Below the pieces are notes generated by a model, which had not been told where the DNA came from, searched no databases, and saw only the letters and a list, made by a program, of their open reading frames with translations. Shown one piece after another: positions 31,349 to 40,275 of a stretch of 61,711 nt of DNA. The translations under genes and the position numbers were made by a program. How positions within the stretch are numbered: the stretch's first letter is position 1; every line of letters begins with the position of its first letter. This stretch comes from an uncultured Eubacteriales bacterium (GTDB lineage: Bacteria > Bacillota > Clostridia > Oscillospirales > CAG-272): positions 1-61,711 of the forward strand of contig URDX01000010.1 in assembly GCA_900546695.1 (NCBI GenBank). Reading direction: 5' to 3'.

Positions 31349-32608
31349 TTACTTGTTATAGCGCTCAACGCCCGAGACGGGGTAATAGCGCTCGAATTTC
31401 TTTATCTGGTGGCGCTCGTGCGTCGAGACATAGAGCATGCGCAGCGGATTGAGAAAGGTATCGGGTCGATAGTGCATCGATGAAAATGCCTTGCCCTCCG
31501 CGCGGCAGCGAAATATCTGTTCACGCTCCGAGACGGTCGCATAGCGCAGCACAAGCTTGAGCGGCAGATAGCTCCAGTATGCCTTTTCCTCGCAGAAAAC
31601 GCACTCCCCGCTCTTTCCGAGCAGCTTATCCTCTACTATAAGGCGGGCGGGATTGCAGCCCGACGCGGTGAGATAGTAGTTGCTCCTGCCCTGACGGACA
31701 TTCACCTCGAACAGCTTGAACTCGCCGTCGCGGCTGTCGAGCTTTATATCAAAGTTTGCAAAGCCGCGATAGCCGATATCCTCGAGGAACTTTTTCAGCT
31801 TCTCCATCAGCGGGCGGTTGTAGTCGGTAAGAATCGCCGCATGATTGCCCATTCCCTTCGGCGTGTGCTCTTCGAGCAGCACGTGACCGAGACAGAGCAT
31901 GCGCACCTTTGAATCCGAGCCGGAGTACGCGGTGAGCGTATACATCTGCGAGTCGTCGCCCGGTATGGTATCCTGAACGATTATCTTGTCGGGATAGCCG
32001 GATGCATAGATAGCGGAAACGATAGACTCCGCCTCACGCTGCGAATGCGCGCGGTAGACCTTCTGCATCCCGTCGAACGGGTACTTCCAATACAGAACGC
32101 TGCTCGAGGGCTTTATTATAACGGGATACGAAAGGTCGGCTGTGTCGACAGCATCGCCCTTTGAGAGCACCACCGTGCACGGATAGGGGATACCGTAGCG
32201 CTCGCAGTACTCGTAAAAGCGCGCCTTGAGCGTGATATCCTCGGTCAGCGCCTCGTCGGGGCAGGAGATTATATAGTGCTCGCCTAGCTGCTTCTGATAT
32301 TTAATGATAAGTGTGGCATAATCGTCGGTGCAGCCCATGAGTATCAGCTTTTCACCCGCATGCCGCTGCGCAAACTCCTCGAGTATTTTCAAAAGCACCT
32401 CGGGGTCATCAATATCGGGCACGGTGCGGAATCTGACGATACGGCAGTACTCGGTGTTTCCGAGCTTATATCTGCCGAAAGCATAACTGCGAACGCCGTA
32501 CGCTTCGTGAAAGGCGCGGGCAACGTTGTAGCAGTTGAGGTCTGCGCCAAGCAGAACGGGGGTTATCTTCACCCCGCGGAGTGCGGGCTCTGTATTTCTT
32601 TTTGCCAT
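31349..32608 (-). CDS. ATP-grasp ligase, D-aspartate ligase-like
   Basis: 419 residues. The opening ITPVLLGADLNCYNVARAFH, followed by a 40-residue linker and LILMGCTDDYATLI, is the fold of the D-aspartate ligase family (Asl of Enterococcus faecium). The ATP-grasp core has YPVIIKPSSS near 187, IVQDTIPGDDSQMY near 225 and FEVNVRQGRSNYY near 313 for nucleotide and Mg binding. Asl enzymes activate the beta-carboxylate of D-Asp and add it to the MurE-installed diamino acid. AAGGAAG precedes the ATG. Exact substrate is inferred from family resemblance and the operon context. Confidence 0.8.
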   Translation of the reverse strand: MAKRNTEPALRGVKITPVLLGADLNCYNVARAFHEAYGVRSYAFGRYKLGNTEYCRIVRFRTVPDIDDPEVLLKILEEFAQRHAGEKLILMGCTDDYATLIIKYQKQLGEHYIISCPDEALTEDITLKARFYEYCERYGIPYPCTVVLSKGDAVDTADLSYPVIIKPSSSVLYWKYPFDGMQKVYRAHSQREAESIVSAIYASGYPDKIIVQDTIPGDDSQMYTLTAYSGSDSKVRMLCLGHVLLEEHTPKGMGNHAAILTDYNRPLMEKLKKFLEDIGYRGFANFDIKLDSRDGEFKLFEVNVRQGRSNYYLTASGCNPARLIVEDKLLGKSGECVFCEEKAYWSYLPLKLVLRYATVSEREQIFRCRAEGKAFSSMHYRPDTFLNPLRMLYVSTHERHQIKKFERYYPVSGVERYNK

Positions 32609-32648
32609 ATAATCGCTTCCTTTTAAATTTTCAGAAGAATGCTCCCTA

Positions 32649-34484
32649 TCAGCGGCGGAGAAAGAACTGCTCGTACCATATCAGGAATACGAGCGCGGTC
32701 CATATCTTTCTGCCGTTATTCGACGTGCCCTGCTTATGCTCGTCGAGCAGGCATACAAGCGCGTCGCTGTCGAAGAACTGACGTGCCTCGGGTGAGGTAA
32801 AGTAGTCGCGCGCGAGCTTATAATACCGCTCCTCGCGGAACCAGTAGCGTATCGGTACGGGGAATCCGACCTTCGGGCGGTTTGCCCAATCGTCGGGTAT
32901 CGTGCGGTTTGCAGCCTGACGCAGCACATACTTCGTAATGCCGTCCTTTATGCGGTAGTCTGCGGGTATCCGCTCCGCGAGCTCCATAACGCGGCGGTCG
33001 AGAAACGGAACGCGCAGCTCGAGCGAGTGCGCCATGCTCATCTTATCCGCCTTGAGCAGTATGTCGCCGGGCAGCCAGAGCTTCATATCGAGATACTGCT
33101 TTTTAGTCAGCTCATCGGCTGAAGCTACATTCTTGTATATATCCGCCGTTATCTCGCGCGGCGTTCTGCCTATGCGGTAATCGGGCGCAAGATATGAGGG
33201 GGCTTCGCGCTCGCTGTACACCATCGCCTGACCGATGAAATAGTCCTCGGGTCTGCCGCTGCTGCGGATAATGAAGTCGTGACCCTTAAAGTATGGCAGA
33301 TGCCTTGCAACGCTCGCTGCGGCAATTCTTATCCCGCGCGGCAGATGCTTATAGCGCTGCATGAGCGGTGCGTCACGATACCAGTCGTAGCCCGCGAAAA
33401 TCTCATCCGAGCCCTCTCCCGAAAGAACGACGGTAACATGCTCCCGCGCGAGCTTGGCAAGAAAATACAGCGGCACCGACGACGGGTTAGACTGCGGCTC
33501 ATCCATATGATACTGTATCGTCGGGAGACTTTCCATGCACTCCTCCGCTGTCAGCGTGCGGCTGATATTGCGGATGCCGAGCAGGTCTGACAGCTCGCGC
33601 GCATAGCAGGTCTCGTCGAACTTTTCGTAATCGTAGCCGACCGAGAAGGTGAGCTCGGGGCGCATAGCCGCCGTTATATAGCTCGAATCTACGCCGCCCG
33701 AAAGGAACGCGCCGACCTTGACATCGGCTATTCTGTGAGCCGATACCGACTCACAAACGGTGTTGTCGACGAGCTCTATCCACTCGTCAAGGCTTTTTGT
33801 TCTGTCGGGGATGAAATCGGTCTCCCAGTAGCGCCCCGTCTCGAGTCTGCCGTCCTTCCAGAACAGCCAGTGCGCGGGCGGGAGCTTGTATACACCCTCA
33901 AAGAAGGTCTCATTTTCAGACGAATACTGAAAGGTAAGATACGGGCGCAGACTGCGGGGATTGAGCCGCTTGTCAAAGTCGGGGTGCTCGAGAAAGCTCT
34001 TTATCTCCGAGCCGAATATCAGCCCGCCGTCCGACATCGGGTAGTAGTAGAACGGCTTTATTCCGAAACAGTCGCGCGCGCAGAAGAGCGAATGCTCCGC
34101 CTCGTCCCACACGGCGAACGAGAACATTCCGCGCAGCCGGTCGAGCATTTCCCTGCCGTACTCCATGTATGCGTGGAGAAGCGCCTCTGTATCGGTCTCC
34201 GAATGAAAGGTGTGCCCGCGTGCCGAAAGCTGCGCTTTTATATCCCTGTAATTATATATCTCGCCATTGAAAATAACGGTATATCTGCCGTCCGAGCTCG
34301 TCATGGGCTGGCGTCCCGCTTCCGACAGGTCTATTATGCTCAAGCGTCTGAAGCCGAGCGTTATTCCCTCTCCGAGATAATCGCCCGACATATCGGGTCC
34401 GCGATGTACTATGCGGTCCATCATGCGGGAGATTATCTCCCGCCGTGCTTCAAGCATTCCCGTAAAGCCTGCGATTCCGCACAT
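32649..34484 (-). CDS. asnB: Asparagine synthetase (glutamine-hydrolysing) homologue
   Basis: 611 residues. Cys2 (MCGIAGF) is the glutaminase nucleophile; RLSIIDLS and FNGEIYNY are glutaminase motifs. The synthetase domain has the PP-loop FLSGGVDSS near 262 and LSGEGSDEIFAGY near 358. It amidates a carboxylate with glutamine nitrogen and ATP. In Lactococcus the homologue AsnH amidates D-Asp in the peptidoglycan cross-bridge; the neighbours here (D-Asp-ligase-like and murE genes) suggest the same role instead of free asparagine synthesis. Start follows GGAGGATAGCAT. Located 20 bases after the PAP2 gene. Confidence 0.93.
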   Translation of the reverse strand: MCGIAGFTGMLEARREIISRMMDRIVHRGPDMSGDYLGEGITLGFRRLSIIDLSEAGRQPMTSSDGRYTVIFNGEIYNYRDIKAQLSARGHTFHSETDTEALLHAYMEYGREMLDRLRGMFSFAVWDEAEHSLFCARDCFGIKPFYYYPMSDGGLIFGSEIKSFLEHPDFDKRLNPRSLRPYLTFQYSSENETFFEGVYKLPPAHWLFWKDGRLETGRYWETDFIPDRTKSLDEWIELVDNTVCESVSAHRIADVKVGAFLSGGVDSSYITAAMRPELTFSVGYDYEKFDETCYARELSDLLGIRNISRTLTAEECMESLPTIQYHMDEPQSNPSSVPLYFLAKLAREHVTVVLSGEGSDEIFAGYDWYRDAPLMQRYKHLPRGIRIAAASVARHLPYFKGHDFIIRSSGRPEDYFIGQAMVYSEREAPSYLAPDYRIGRTPREITADIYKNVASADELTKKQYLDMKLWLPGDILLKADKMSMAHSLELRVPFLDRRVMELAERIPADYRIKDGITKYVLRQAANRTIPDDWANRPKVGFPVPIRYWFREERYYKLARDYFTSPEARQFFDSDALVCLLDEHKQGTSNNGRKIWTALVFLIWYEQFFLRR

Positions 34485-34504
34485 ATGCTATCCTCCGTTG
34501 CCGC

Positions 34505-35086
34505 TCAAGCGGGTGTTTTCTTGTTTGCCGCGATATTCTCGCAGACACGGTCGTATATCGCGCCCGCCGCGAGCGAGCCGAGCACGCCGAAAAGAATTCC
34601 GAGCAGTGCGCCGCAGATAACGTCGGTCGGGTAATGGACGAAAAGGAACAGCCGCGACACCGCGACGAGCACCGCCGCAACGTAAGCGGGTATAGCCCAC
34701 CGCGTGCGGTTCATCGCAAGCGCCGTCGCCGCCTCAAAGCAGCAGAGCGAATGTCCCGACGGGAACGAATAGTCGGACAGATGCGACACGACCGACTCTA
34801 TCCCTGCGATGGCATCGTACGGGCGCGGTCGCGCCACAACATTCTTGATAATGCCGTTGCCGATTATAACGCCTATCAGCAGCGATGCGCCGATGCAGAT
34901 GCCGCAGCGACGGGTCTTTTTGAAGAAGAGCAGAACGACCGCAGCGGCTATCCAGAATATCCCGCCCTCACCGAGCAGGGTCACAATGCGAAAGAAGGTT
35001 GTGAGAAATGCGCTGCTCACATTCTCGGATATCGCCGTGATGACCGACGCATCCCACGCCGTCACGGCTTCTATAAGTGCTGTCAT
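34505..35086 (-). CDS. PAP2-family membrane phosphatase
   Basis: 193 residues with about five or six membrane helices. Acid phosphatase motifs are complete: KNVVARPRP near 86, FPSGHS near 112 and SRLFLFVHYPTD near 145. Family members dephosphorylate lipid phosphates, including undecaprenyl pyrophosphate and phosphatidylglycerol phosphate. As first gene of the cross-bridge operon a role in recycling the undecaprenyl carrier is plausible, but this is inference. The short C-terminal tail is polar. Confidence 0.9.
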   Translation of the reverse strand: MTALIEAVTAWDASVITAISENVSSAFLTTFFRIVTLLGEGGIFWIAAAVVLLFFKKTRRCGICIGASLLIGVIIGNGIIKNVVARPRPYDAIAGIESVVSHLSDYSFPSGHSLCCFEAATALAMNRTRWAIPAYVAAVLVAVSRLFLFVHYPTDVICGALLGILFGVLGSLAAGAIYDRVCENIAANKKTPA

Positions 35087-35200
35087 AATATATTTCCGTT
35101 TCTGTTTTCAGATTGATATGATTGATATATTTGTACCGAATGAAAGTTCAAATAAAACTTTTATCCGTTTGGTCTATGCTTTATTTAGCCTCCCCGCATA

Positions 35201-35417
35201 GGGGAGAGATAAAATCGTTTGGAGTGTTCGATTTCGTCGCGCAAGGCGTACTATCGTACGTCGCGCGGCGAAATCGTGCGCAGAAAAAGCGAAAACATTG
35301 AATTCCAAGCAGGAATCCGTTAGGATTCCGACCTAATTATTTGCAAAGTTGATTGTACCAAAAATCGGTTATGCACTTCTGTTTTCGCTTTTTCGGTCCG
35401 GACAATTTTAGCCTCCC
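35201..35417. repeat. Structured intergenic repeat, full-length copy 1 (217 bp)
   Basis: Ends GGGGAGAGATAAAA and TTTTAGCCTCCC are terminal inverted repeats. Module A stem: CGATTTCG (35229) with CGAAATCG (35269-35276). Module B: GAAAAAGCGAAAAC (35283-35296) with GTTTTCGCTTTTTC (35381-35394), enclosing GGAATCCGTTAGGATTCC (35312-35329). The right end overlaps the stop codon (35408-35410) of the 35408 gene. The rest of the 35087-35407 gap holds no gene. Confidence 0.8.
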
Positions 35418-36976
35418 AAACGCATTCTGACAAGGAGGTATTCAGCGTCGCCCTGCCGTGCAAACACAAGCTCTGCACCCTTGACCGTATCGGTCTTTTG
35501 ACCGAAATTTTTCATCTCCGCCGTAAAATCGACCTTACACGAGAACATACCTTCTCCGTGAGCGAAATAGTCATACGACGTGATATCAAGGCTCTTTACC
35601 GTACACGGGATATTCTGCGCGAAGCTGAAACGGGAAGCGGTAATATCGTCATACGCCTCGGAGCCGCGCGCCGTCAGCGCACGGGTCGCCTCGAATTTAG
35701 CCATGCTGCCGTCGGTATATCCCGCGGCGGTGTATGTAACGTAGGTCTTTATGAAATTCTCGACCGTCTGCGTGCAGTTCACTGCGAGCGGGGCGCTTCC
35801 GACACCGTCGAATCGGCATACGCCGTCCGAGTCAAAGCTGCCCTCAAAGACCGCACCCGCGCTGTCGCGGTACTGCGCGCTCGGCTGCTCGGTAAGATCG
35901 TCGACACGATAGATAAGCTCGCGGTCGTCTCCGCCCTCATATGCGGAAAGCCCGTCGAGAATGGGATATACATTCCCCTGCTCCGCCTGCGCGCGGTCAA
36001 GCTCCTCACCGCACAGCGTCACCGTGCCCGACGACGGGGCGTAGATCACGGCACTGTAGTAGGTCGGAAGGACCTCCGACGCATAGCTGTCGGCGAGCCG
36101 ACATGACGTGACCGAATATACGTCGAGTCCGAAACGGACCTCCCCGCTCGGTGCTATCGTGACAAGCGCTATTGTCTTTCCGCCGTTTGTAACGCCGTAT
36201 GTCAGCGAGCCGTCGTCGCCCGTACCGCCCGTACGCGCGCACGAGAGCATGTCAGCCGCAGCCGACAGGTCGGCGGCAAGTGCCGCAGCATTTTCTTCAT
36301 CTGCGCCGCGGCGCTCAGAGATGAGCGGGTATACCGCAGAGCCGTCAAGCGAGGAAAAATAATCTTTAATCCGATTCTCCGCGCGGGTGTATTCAAAGGC
36401 GGACATAAATGCATAAAACACACCCAGCCCTACCGCAATCACGGCAAGCGCGATAATTATGTAGATACGCAGCCCTCTGAAAAAGCCGCTCCTTTTCCGA
36501 CGCAGGGTCGACACGTCAACGGGCCTGACCCCGCTCTCGTTCGCCTTGTCGGAGCGCGCCGCCACAGTCTGTGCGCTGCGTCGGGATGCTGCCCCCGAAT
36601 CGGAACGTGCGTTCTGACGCGCTGCGCCGTGCTCTGCCTGACGCACACCGTTCGGAGATTGCCGTCCACCGCTCTGCGCCGTCCGCTGTGCAGCGTTTGA
36701 CGATGCCTGACAAGTTGCGTTCGGCATATTCTGACGTGCCGCATTCGTTGCAGTCTGACGAGTACCGTTCGGCACGCCCTGACGCGCTGCATTCGTTGTC
36801 GCCTGACGCGCACCGCTTGATTCGGGCTGTCGTGCCCCCGTATTCAATATCTTCGGGATACTGCGCTGCGCAGCAGATGTATTGTCCCCATTCGCCGCAG
36901 CATCGCGCCGCGGCAGCGATCGTTCGGACGGAGCATCGGGGGTCGGCGTTATCCTATCCTTATTTTCGTTTTCCAT
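35408..36976 (-). CDS. Hypothetical membrane-anchored protein with octapeptide repeats
   Basis: 522 residues, no known domain recognised. Residues ~45-125 are a disordered, degenerate 8-residue repeat of the form N-A/G-A/T-R-Q-x-x-x (about nine units, rich in Ala, Arg, Gln, Asn). A basic patch RRKRSGFFRG precedes one membrane helix (IIIALAVIAVGLGVFYAFM) near 170. The rest is an extracellular domain of about 330 residues. So it is probably a cytoplasmic-tail-in, outside-domain single-pass protein. ATG 36976 follows GTGAGGG; it is translationally close to the 36985 gene (stop and start within 12 bases). Confidence 0.75.
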   Translation of the reverse strand: MENENKDRITPTPDAPSERSLPRRDAAANGDNTSAAQRSIPKILNTGARQPESSGARQATTNAARQGVPNGTRQTATNAARQNMPNATCQASSNAAQRTAQSGGRQSPNGVRQAEHGAARQNARSDSGAASRRSAQTVAARSDKANESGVRPVDVSTLRRKRSGFFRGLRIYIIIALAVIAVGLGVFYAFMSAFEYTRAENRIKDYFSSLDGSAVYPLISERRGADEENAAALAADLSAAADMLSCARTGGTGDDGSLTYGVTNGGKTIALVTIAPSGEVRFGLDVYSVTSCRLADSYASEVLPTYYSAVIYAPSSGTVTLCGEELDRAQAEQGNVYPILDGLSAYEGGDDRELIYRVDDLTEQPSAQYRDSAGAVFEGSFDSDGVCRFDGVGSAPLAVNCTQTVENFIKTYVTYTAAGYTDGSMAKFEATRALTARGSEAYDDITASRFSFAQNIPCTVKSLDITSYDYFAHGEGMFSCKVDFTAEMKNFGQKTDTVKGAELVFARQGDAEYLLVRMRLGG

Positions 36977-36984
36977 TGCCGCCC

Positions 36985-38139
36985 TCACTTTACAAGTATC
37001 GCGTTCGGGAGCACGCGCTCACCGTAAACGTAAGCTGAATTATTCATCGTTTCGCCGTCGTACATCATAAGCGACGACGCACCGCCGTCGAGATTCGAGG
37101 CGTTTACCGCGCCGTAATCGAGCATGACACTGACAAGGTCGTCGAGCGTCGCACCGAGCGAGCCTATCGAGCGCCCGTTGATAACAAGCATAAGCACCGC
37201 ACCGTCCGAGCGCTGCCCTATCGCGGTGCGCGGATTAAAGCCGCCGCTCAGACTTCCGTTTGCATTGCAGGGAGTACCGTTGATTATCAGCGCGGGACCG
37301 AAGCATACGGCATCGCGTACACCGGCATCGAGCGCCGCGCGCGGGGACATGTTTCCGACGTGCAGAATGCCGCCGTCATCTATTCCGACCATGCTGTACG
37401 AGCCGTTCATACTGCCGAATTTCAGCTCGCCGTCCTTTATGACCGCGCCTTTCGGTATGCCGCCGTTGCCCATTCCGCCGGGGTCGTCAAAGCCGCCCGC
37501 GTTCGTGCCGCCTATCGCGCCGTATTTCTCGATAAGCCGCTTGAGCGACAGCCCCTTTTCGTTCTCGCCGTAAGCATCGGGTATGCCGACAAAAACGCGG
37601 TGCGGGTCGTCGACTATCATCATAACTCCGTTGTATGTACCGCCGCCCACCTTCTCCACACGTATGCCGTCGCCCTGTGCGACGACCTCCGCTGCGGGCG
37701 ATGTATCCGAGCTGTCGGTGTTGTCTGCGTCACCGTCGGGCGCGGCATCGCCGTCCTTCTTGTCTCCGCCTATGGTGATAAGATCGGTATTCAGCTCGGC
37801 ATTCTGCATCCTGTCGACCGCCGCAGCCTTCTCCGCGAGTATAGAATCTATCTCGTCACGCGAGAGACACATGTCGGCGAGAAATCCGCCCGCGCTCGTC
37901 TCCTTAACGCTCATGACAAACAGCCGCTTTGCCGATTCGGACGGGCCGTGCGTCAGTATGAGCATCACGCCGTAGAGCGCGATAACGATAAGCAGCAGCG
38001 TTACCGCAAACACGATGAGCACGCGCGCAATGACCGTCGACGGGCGCATGCGTCGCTTCTTCTTATTTGTCTTAATCTGCCGCGACGGGTCTGCCGTGCG
38101 CGGCGCATTTGTAGGTCGTATCGGAGCTGAGGTATTCAA
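36985..38139 (-). CDS. Phosphodiester glycosidase (NAGPA-domain) surface protein
   Basis: 384 residues. A short basic cytoplasmic N-terminus, one membrane helix near 40-60, a stalk with an Asp-rich linker near 130-145, and a C-terminal NAGPA-like domain: GGTNAGGFDDPGGMGNGGIP, CFGPALIINGT, GFNPRTAIGQRSDGAVLMLV and NASNLDGGASSLMMYDG. These blocks mark phosphodiester glycosidases that remove GlcNAc-1-phosphodiesters; in bacteria they are thought to act on wall polymers or capsules. Operon partner of the 35408 gene. Confidence 0.88.
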   Translation of the reverse strand: MNTSAPIRPTNAPRTADPSRQIKTNKKKRRMRPSTVIARVLIVFAVTLLLIVIALYGVMLILTHGPSESAKRLFVMSVKETSAGGFLADMCLSRDEIDSILAEKAAAVDRMQNAELNTDLITIGGDKKDGDAAPDGDADNTDSSDTSPAAEVVAQGDGIRVEKVGGGTYNGVMMIVDDPHRVFVGIPDAYGENEKGLSLKRLIEKYGAIGGTNAGGFDDPGGMGNGGIPKGAVIKDGELKFGSMNGSYSMVGIDDGGILHVGNMSPRAALDAGVRDAVCFGPALIINGTPCNANGSLSGGFNPRTAIGQRSDGAVLMLVINGRSIGSLGATLDDLVSVMLDYGAVNASNLDGGASSLMMYDGETMNNSAYVYGERVLPNAILVK

Positions 38140-38303
38140 GACTCTTTCCTTTCACATGCAAATGAGGGAGACTTTCACATCCACAGCTTCTCCCACATTA
38201 AATTTAAGCTGAATTCAAGTACCGTAGAGTTTTTCGGTTCTGTGCTTTTTCGTATCCCTGAGAACCTTATATATTTGTGCCGCCTTGGTTTTACAAGGGG
38301 CTT

Positions 38304-38520
38304 GGGGAGCGATAAAAAGATGCAGAAGCGTCGAAAATCGTCACGTCGCCGTACCGGCGTACGGCAGAGGCGATTTTCGGCGGTAGAAAAAGCGAAAACA
38401 TAAAACTTCATGCAGGAATCCGTCAGGATTCCGACCCATTTATCCGCAAAGCTGAATATACTGAAAATCAATTATCATAGCTTGTTTTCGCTTTTTCGGT
38501 CCGGACGATTTAACCTCCCC
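38304..38520. repeat. Structured intergenic repeat, full-length copy 2 (217 bp)
   Basis: Ends GGGGAGCGATAAAA and TTTAACCTCCCC. Module A: CGAAAATCG (38332-38340) with CGATTTTCG (38371-38379), inner GCCGTAC/GTACGGC. Module B: GAAAAAGCGAAAAC (38386-38399) with GTTTTCGCTTTTTC (38484-38497), enclosing GGAATCC/GGATTCC (38415-38432). Same length as copy 1. The right end is one base from the stop of the mltG gene. Nothing else is seen in 38140-38303. Confidence 0.85.
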
Positions 38521-38521
38521 G

Positions 38522-40234
38522 TTATTGGTCGCTGAGTGCCTCCGCCTTGTTCTGTGCATGCTCCGCAGCGGTCTTGGCAAAGAGGTTATAGCCGTCCTTC
38601 TTAGCAACGAAGTAGTAATAATCTGTCTCTGCGGGGTAGAGCGCCCAGGTTATCGCACTATAGCTCGGGTTTGCGATAGGACCTATGGGCAGTCCCTTGC
38701 GCGTATAGGTGTTATAGGGCCCGTCCTTCTCGTTATCCTCGCCCGTAACAAAGCCCTTATCGTCGTCGAGACCGTAGAGGGTGGTCGCATCCGAGTTAAG
38801 ATAGCCCTGCGTCTCGTAGTTCGGGTGAGCGAGACGGTTGTTGAATACCGAGGATATCCAACCGAACTCGGACTCGTATTTTGCCTCCTTCTGAACCATA
38901 GAGGCAAGCGTTACTACCTCGTCGACGGTGAAGCCGCGCTCCTTTACCGCATCCTTATATGCGTCGGGGAAAATCTCGTCAAAGCGGTCGAGCAGCTTAT
39001 AAATGACCGAGACCTCGCTCGCGGTGGTATAGAAGTAGTAGGTGTCGGGGTAGAGATAGCCGTCAAGACGGTAGCGTCTGCCCTCCTTCGTCTCGAGCTC
39101 ATCGAGGAACCAATAGCCCTCAAAGTCGTAGTTCTGTATCGCGTCGACGAACTTTTCGCGCGTTCCGATGCCGTTCTCAATGAACAGGTCGATTATCTCG
39201 TCGGTGGTGTAGCCCTCGGGGATGGTTATCGAAATGATGGTCGCCTCGGGTACCTTTTCATGAAAGGCGCTGCGCAGCTGATCGAAATTCATGCTCGGCG
39301 AGACGACATACTCGCCCGCGATATACGGCTTTGAATCATGACGCAGATTGCCGTAGAGCGAGAAGATACCAGGGAAGCGTATGACGCCCGCATCCTTCAG
39401 CGCGTCACCGAGCTCTGCAGTGGTCAGCCCGTCGGGGATGGTGACGGTGATCTCGTCGGTGCTCTTTACGAGCGCGAATACGTCGTTTCCGATAACGACG
39501 CCGTAGTAGCCGAGCAGACCGCCGATAACGAACACGGCGGCGATGTATATCATCGCCTTGACGACGCTTGAGAACGCGGTTCCGCCGTACTCCTTATCCT
39601 TACCGCGCCCGCGGCGTTTCCCGCCGCGGGCAGCCGATGTCTGCGGACGAGCGCCGTTTGCGCCCATGCGTGCCGCGCCGCCGCGCGCTGCAGATGCTGC
39701 CGAAGCTCCGCCCGACCTTGCGCCCGCAGCGCCGTTTCTTGCGCCTGACGCTCCCGCACCCCTTGTGGCGGTGCCGCCGGGCTGCTCGATGCGGGGAATA
39801 ACTCGGGTCGCGCCGTCGGGGCGTGCGGGGGTGCGCTGTACCGTGACGAATGACGTCGTCGATGCAGCCCCTGCCGTGCCCGGAGTCGGGGTCCTGCCCT
39901 GAGCCGAGGTCGGCACGGAAGCCGATGCAGCTGCCGCAGACTGCAGTGCACGTTCGCCTGCGGTCTGCCCGGGTGCTGCCGCGCGGGACCTTGCTCCCGC
40001 TGCCGCGCTTCTGCCGCGTGTTCCCCCGGGAGAGACGGCGGTCCGCCTGCCCGAGCCCGCAGCAGACGACTTTTTACCCGTCTGTGCGGTCTTTCCCGCG
40101 TCCTGTCGGACGATGGGAATCTGACGTGTCGCCTCCTCACGGAGATGTGCGGCATTTTCGTGACGCGCTCTCGCTATGTCGAGGAAGAGATCGTCGCCCT
40201 CGGTGTTTTTTCTCGGTGAATTGTTATTATCCAT
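38522..40234 (-). CDS. mltG: Endolytic transglycosylase MltG (YceG-like)
   Basis: 570 residues: about 220 disordered N-terminal residues rich in Ala, Gly, Arg, Thr and Pro; one membrane helix near 230-250; then a LysM-like segment (ITVTIPDGLTTAELGDALKD) and the YceG domain with EGYTTDEIIDLFIENGIG, LASMVQKEAKYESEFGWIS (catalytic Glu of QKEA) and GLPIGPIANPSYSAI. MltG cuts nascent glycan strands and sets their length. ATG 40234 follows GAAGGAAG by 6 bases; the longer frame begins at a TTG. The long tail is unusual but matches neighbours with similar tails. Confidence 0.93.
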   Translation of the reverse strand: MDNNNSPRKNTEGDDLFLDIARARHENAAHLREEATRQIPIVRQDAGKTAQTGKKSSAAGSGRRTAVSPGGTRGRSAAAGARSRAAAPGQTAGERALQSAAAASASVPTSAQGRTPTPGTAGAASTTSFVTVQRTPARPDGATRVIPRIEQPGGTATRGAGASGARNGAAGARSGGASAASAARGGAARMGANGARPQTSAARGGKRRGRGKDKEYGGTAFSSVVKAMIYIAAVFVIGGLLGYYGVVIGNDVFALVKSTDEITVTIPDGLTTAELGDALKDAGVIRFPGIFSLYGNLRHDSKPYIAGEYVVSPSMNFDQLRSAFHEKVPEATIISITIPEGYTTDEIIDLFIENGIGTREKFVDAIQNYDFEGYWFLDELETKEGRRYRLDGYLYPDTYYFYTTASEVSVIYKLLDRFDEIFPDAYKDAVKERGFTVDEVVTLASMVQKEAKYESEFGWISSVFNNRLAHPNYETQGYLNSDATTLYGLDDDKGFVTGEDNEKDGPYNTYTRKGLPIGPIANPSYSAITWALYPAETDYYYFVAKKDGYNLFAKTAAEHAQNKAEALSDQ

Positions 40235-40275
40235 AGAATCTTCCTTCAAATCCTATATTTACGATGTTGACGTAT

